Assembly: GCA_020630455.1 (NCBI GenBank)
Contig: JAHDBK010000031.1
Coordinates: 1 to 14,533, forward strand
Length of the DNA stretch: 14,533 nt
Reading direction: 5' to 3'
Source of the DNA: Saprospiraceae bacterium
GTDB taxonomy: Bacteria > Bacteroidota > Bacteroidia > Chitinophagales > Saprospiraceae
Below are positions 13,637 to 14,533 of the stretch, piece by piece. A program made the position numbers and the translations under genes. A model generated the notes under the pieces. The model did no database searches and had not been told where the DNA came from. It saw nothing but the letters and a program-made list of their open reading frames with translations. Each line of letters opens with the position of its first letter. Within the stretch, counting starts at the first letter, position 1.

Positions 13637-13670
13637 GAGAATATTTCTAAATAAAATAGACCTTGTTCTC
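13637..13670 (-). terminator. Possible terminator after rsmG
   Basis: On the leftward strand GAGAA...TTCTC closes a stem with an inner TCTA/TAGA pair and is followed by ATTTTTTATTTTTTT. It begins immediately at the rsmG stop codon. The stem is short and interrupted, but the long T-tract is convincing. Confidence 0.45.
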
Positions 13671-14299
13671 TAACCTTGTATATATAATATATACTTTTCT
13701 TGATAATATTCATAATTAGAATATTCTTTCAAAGGATAGGTTTCAGTATATTCATGTCTAGGAATTAATTCTAATTCTTTTTTTACATTCCCCCCTTTCC
13801 ACGCAAAAATTCCATTGGGGATAGCATTGTTTTGTTTGTTTTTTAATAATGGTCTAGACCAAGATATTAATTTATCAATACTAGCAACGGCTCTACATAC
13901 TACATAATCAAATTTTCTATTCTTTATTTCTTCTGCTCTGATGTGTTTAGCAGTTACATTTTTTAATCCTAATTCTTCAATGATTTCTTGAACAACCATT
14001 ATTTTTTTTCCTCGTCCATCTACTAATAAAAATCGAACATCAGGATATATAATCGCCATAGGAATACCAGGGAATCCGCCTCCTGTACCTAAATCAAGAA
14101 TATCAGTCCCATTTGTAAAAGATATAATATTGTTAATAAATAAAGAATGTAAAACATGGTGGTCGTATATATTGTCTATATCTTTTCTAGAAATAACATT
14201 TACTTTTTCATTCATTCTTGTATACAAATCTTTTAAAGCCTCTAATTGCTCAACTTGTTGTTGACTTAGCTGAGGAAGGAGTTGTAGAATTTTTTCCAT
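13670..14299 (-). CDS. rsmG: 16S rRNA (guanine-527-N7)-methyltransferase, 209 aa
   Basis: Uses S-adenosylmethionine to methylate N7 of G527 in 16S rRNA; cytosolic Rossmann-fold methyltransferase of normal length (about 205-215 aa). Visible motifs are NVISRKD (34-40), which is highly conserved in RsmG, the SAM-binding loop DLGTGGGFPGIP (69-80), VDGRGKK (93-99, acidic residue for the SAM ribose), IRAEE (120-124) and VCRAVAS (134-140). Near the C-terminus, WKGG (167-170) completes the pattern. It is the first gene of the leftward block in this window but is separated from HU by 178 bases and a probable terminator, so it is likely its own transcript. No gidA/mnmG or parAB neighbour is visible here. 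Confidence 0.95.
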   Translation of the reverse strand: MEKILQLLPQLSQQQVEQLEALKDLYTRMNEKVNVISRKDIDNIYDHHVLHSLFINNIISFTNGTDILDLGTGGGFPGIPMAIIYPDVRFLLVDGRGKKIMVVQEIIEELGLKNVTAKHIRAEEIKNRKFDYVVCRAVASIDKLISWSRPLLKNKQNNAIPNGIFAWKGGNVKKELELIPRHEYTETYPLKEYSNYEYYQEKYILYIQG

Positions 14300-14342
14300 A
14301 GGATTAAACTATTATTAAAAAAGTATTATAAACTATCCGCAA

Positions 14343-14369
14343 AGATTAAAATTAAATATGTTTTAATCT
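14343..14369. repeat. 9-bp inverted repeat upstream of rsmG
   Basis: AGATTAAAA (14343-14351) and TTTTAATCT (14361-14369) are perfect complements around 9 bases, between rsmG and the rightward -7 box. On the leftward strand the left arm overlaps TAATCTTTG, a near-match to the -7 box for rsmG. It may therefore be an operator, but it is AT-rich and could be chance. Confidence 0.35.
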
Positions 14370-14475
14370 GAATTTTACAAAAAACAATTTATTATAAAGT
14401 CTTATAAATCATAAAAAAAGATAAAATGTTAAAATTTTAATATCACTTTTTATAACAAATATTGTAAAAACATAC

Positions 14476-14483
14476 TAACTTTG
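14476..14483 (+). promoter_or_regulatory. -7 box TAACTTTG for a gene beyond the right edge
   Basis: TAACTTTG is an exact TAnnTTTG match identical to the fni -7 box. No start codon follows convincingly in the last 50 bases, so the gene it serves probably begins outside the window, divergent from rsmG. No properly spaced TTG was found. Confidence 0.45.
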
Positions 14484-14533
14484 TAAAATAAACATAGAAC
14501 ATAGCTGCGAGTCATACCTTATTTGTTTAGATA

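Noticed and set aside
13504..13713. Leftward 69-codon frame between rsmG and HU
   Set aside because: It overlaps the 3' end of rsmG and the probable HU promoter, and its composition (Phe, Ile, Lys, Leu) only reflects AT-rich DNA.
14484..14533. Possible tRNA or small RNA at the right edge (…AGCTGCGAGTCATACC…)
   Set aside because: No cloverleaf arms or TTC-type T-loop can be drawn in the available bases; it is more likely the leader of a gene beyond the edge.

Overview
The window looks like chromosomal DNA of a Bacteroidota bacterium, probably a free-living flavobacterial or saprospiral type; I cannot name a genus. It is strongly AT-rich. Genes lack clear Shine-Dalgarno sequences. Several are preceded by the Bacteroidota -7 box TAnnTTTG. 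Protein content fits as well: an HU gene close to an RNase E/G gene, a 30-residue basic AURKAIP1/COX24-type ribosomal peptide, and a mevalonate-pathway pair.

Left part (1-5113): the first codons of a leftward gene that runs off the edge (possibly an LpxD-like acyltransferase), about 590 bases of AT-rich non-coding DNA with palindromes and a small hairpin element, then a rightward series. This comprises a PlsC-type lipid acyltransferase, type 2 isopentenyl-diphosphate isomerase (fni), class II HMG-CoA reductase and a small secreted TIMP/NTR-like protein. fni and the reductase are two steps of mevalonate-based isoprenoid synthesis; the acyltransferase makes phospholipid precursors.

Middle part (5114-10582): mostly single rightward genes, several closed by strong intrinsic terminators: phosphoserine aminotransferase (serC), a Bax inhibitor-1 family membrane protein, an unknown lipoprotein and a single-PDZ HtrA/Deg-type protease. 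A leftward HD-domain protein lies between the last two.

Right part (10586-14299): a leftward block for translation, RNA and nucleoid functions: rsmG, HU, a membrane-anchored TPR protein (3 bases after HU), the 30-residue ribosomal peptide and RNase G/E. Hairpins between these genes suggest it is divided into several transcripts. A -7 box near the right edge suggests a rightward gene starting outside the window.

The most striking feature is a 154-bp foldback element present three times, about 96-97% identical, in the same orientation and always upstream of a rightward gene (HMG-CoA reductase, serC, htrA). Each copy is bounded by GAGCATGTTTAAA-type inverted repeats and flanked by TAA, so it looks like a recently active MITE. 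A shorter hairpin with related tips lies upstream of the acyltransferase gene. I found no transposase, CRISPR array, tRNA or rRNA in the window, and no convincing new multi-gene system.
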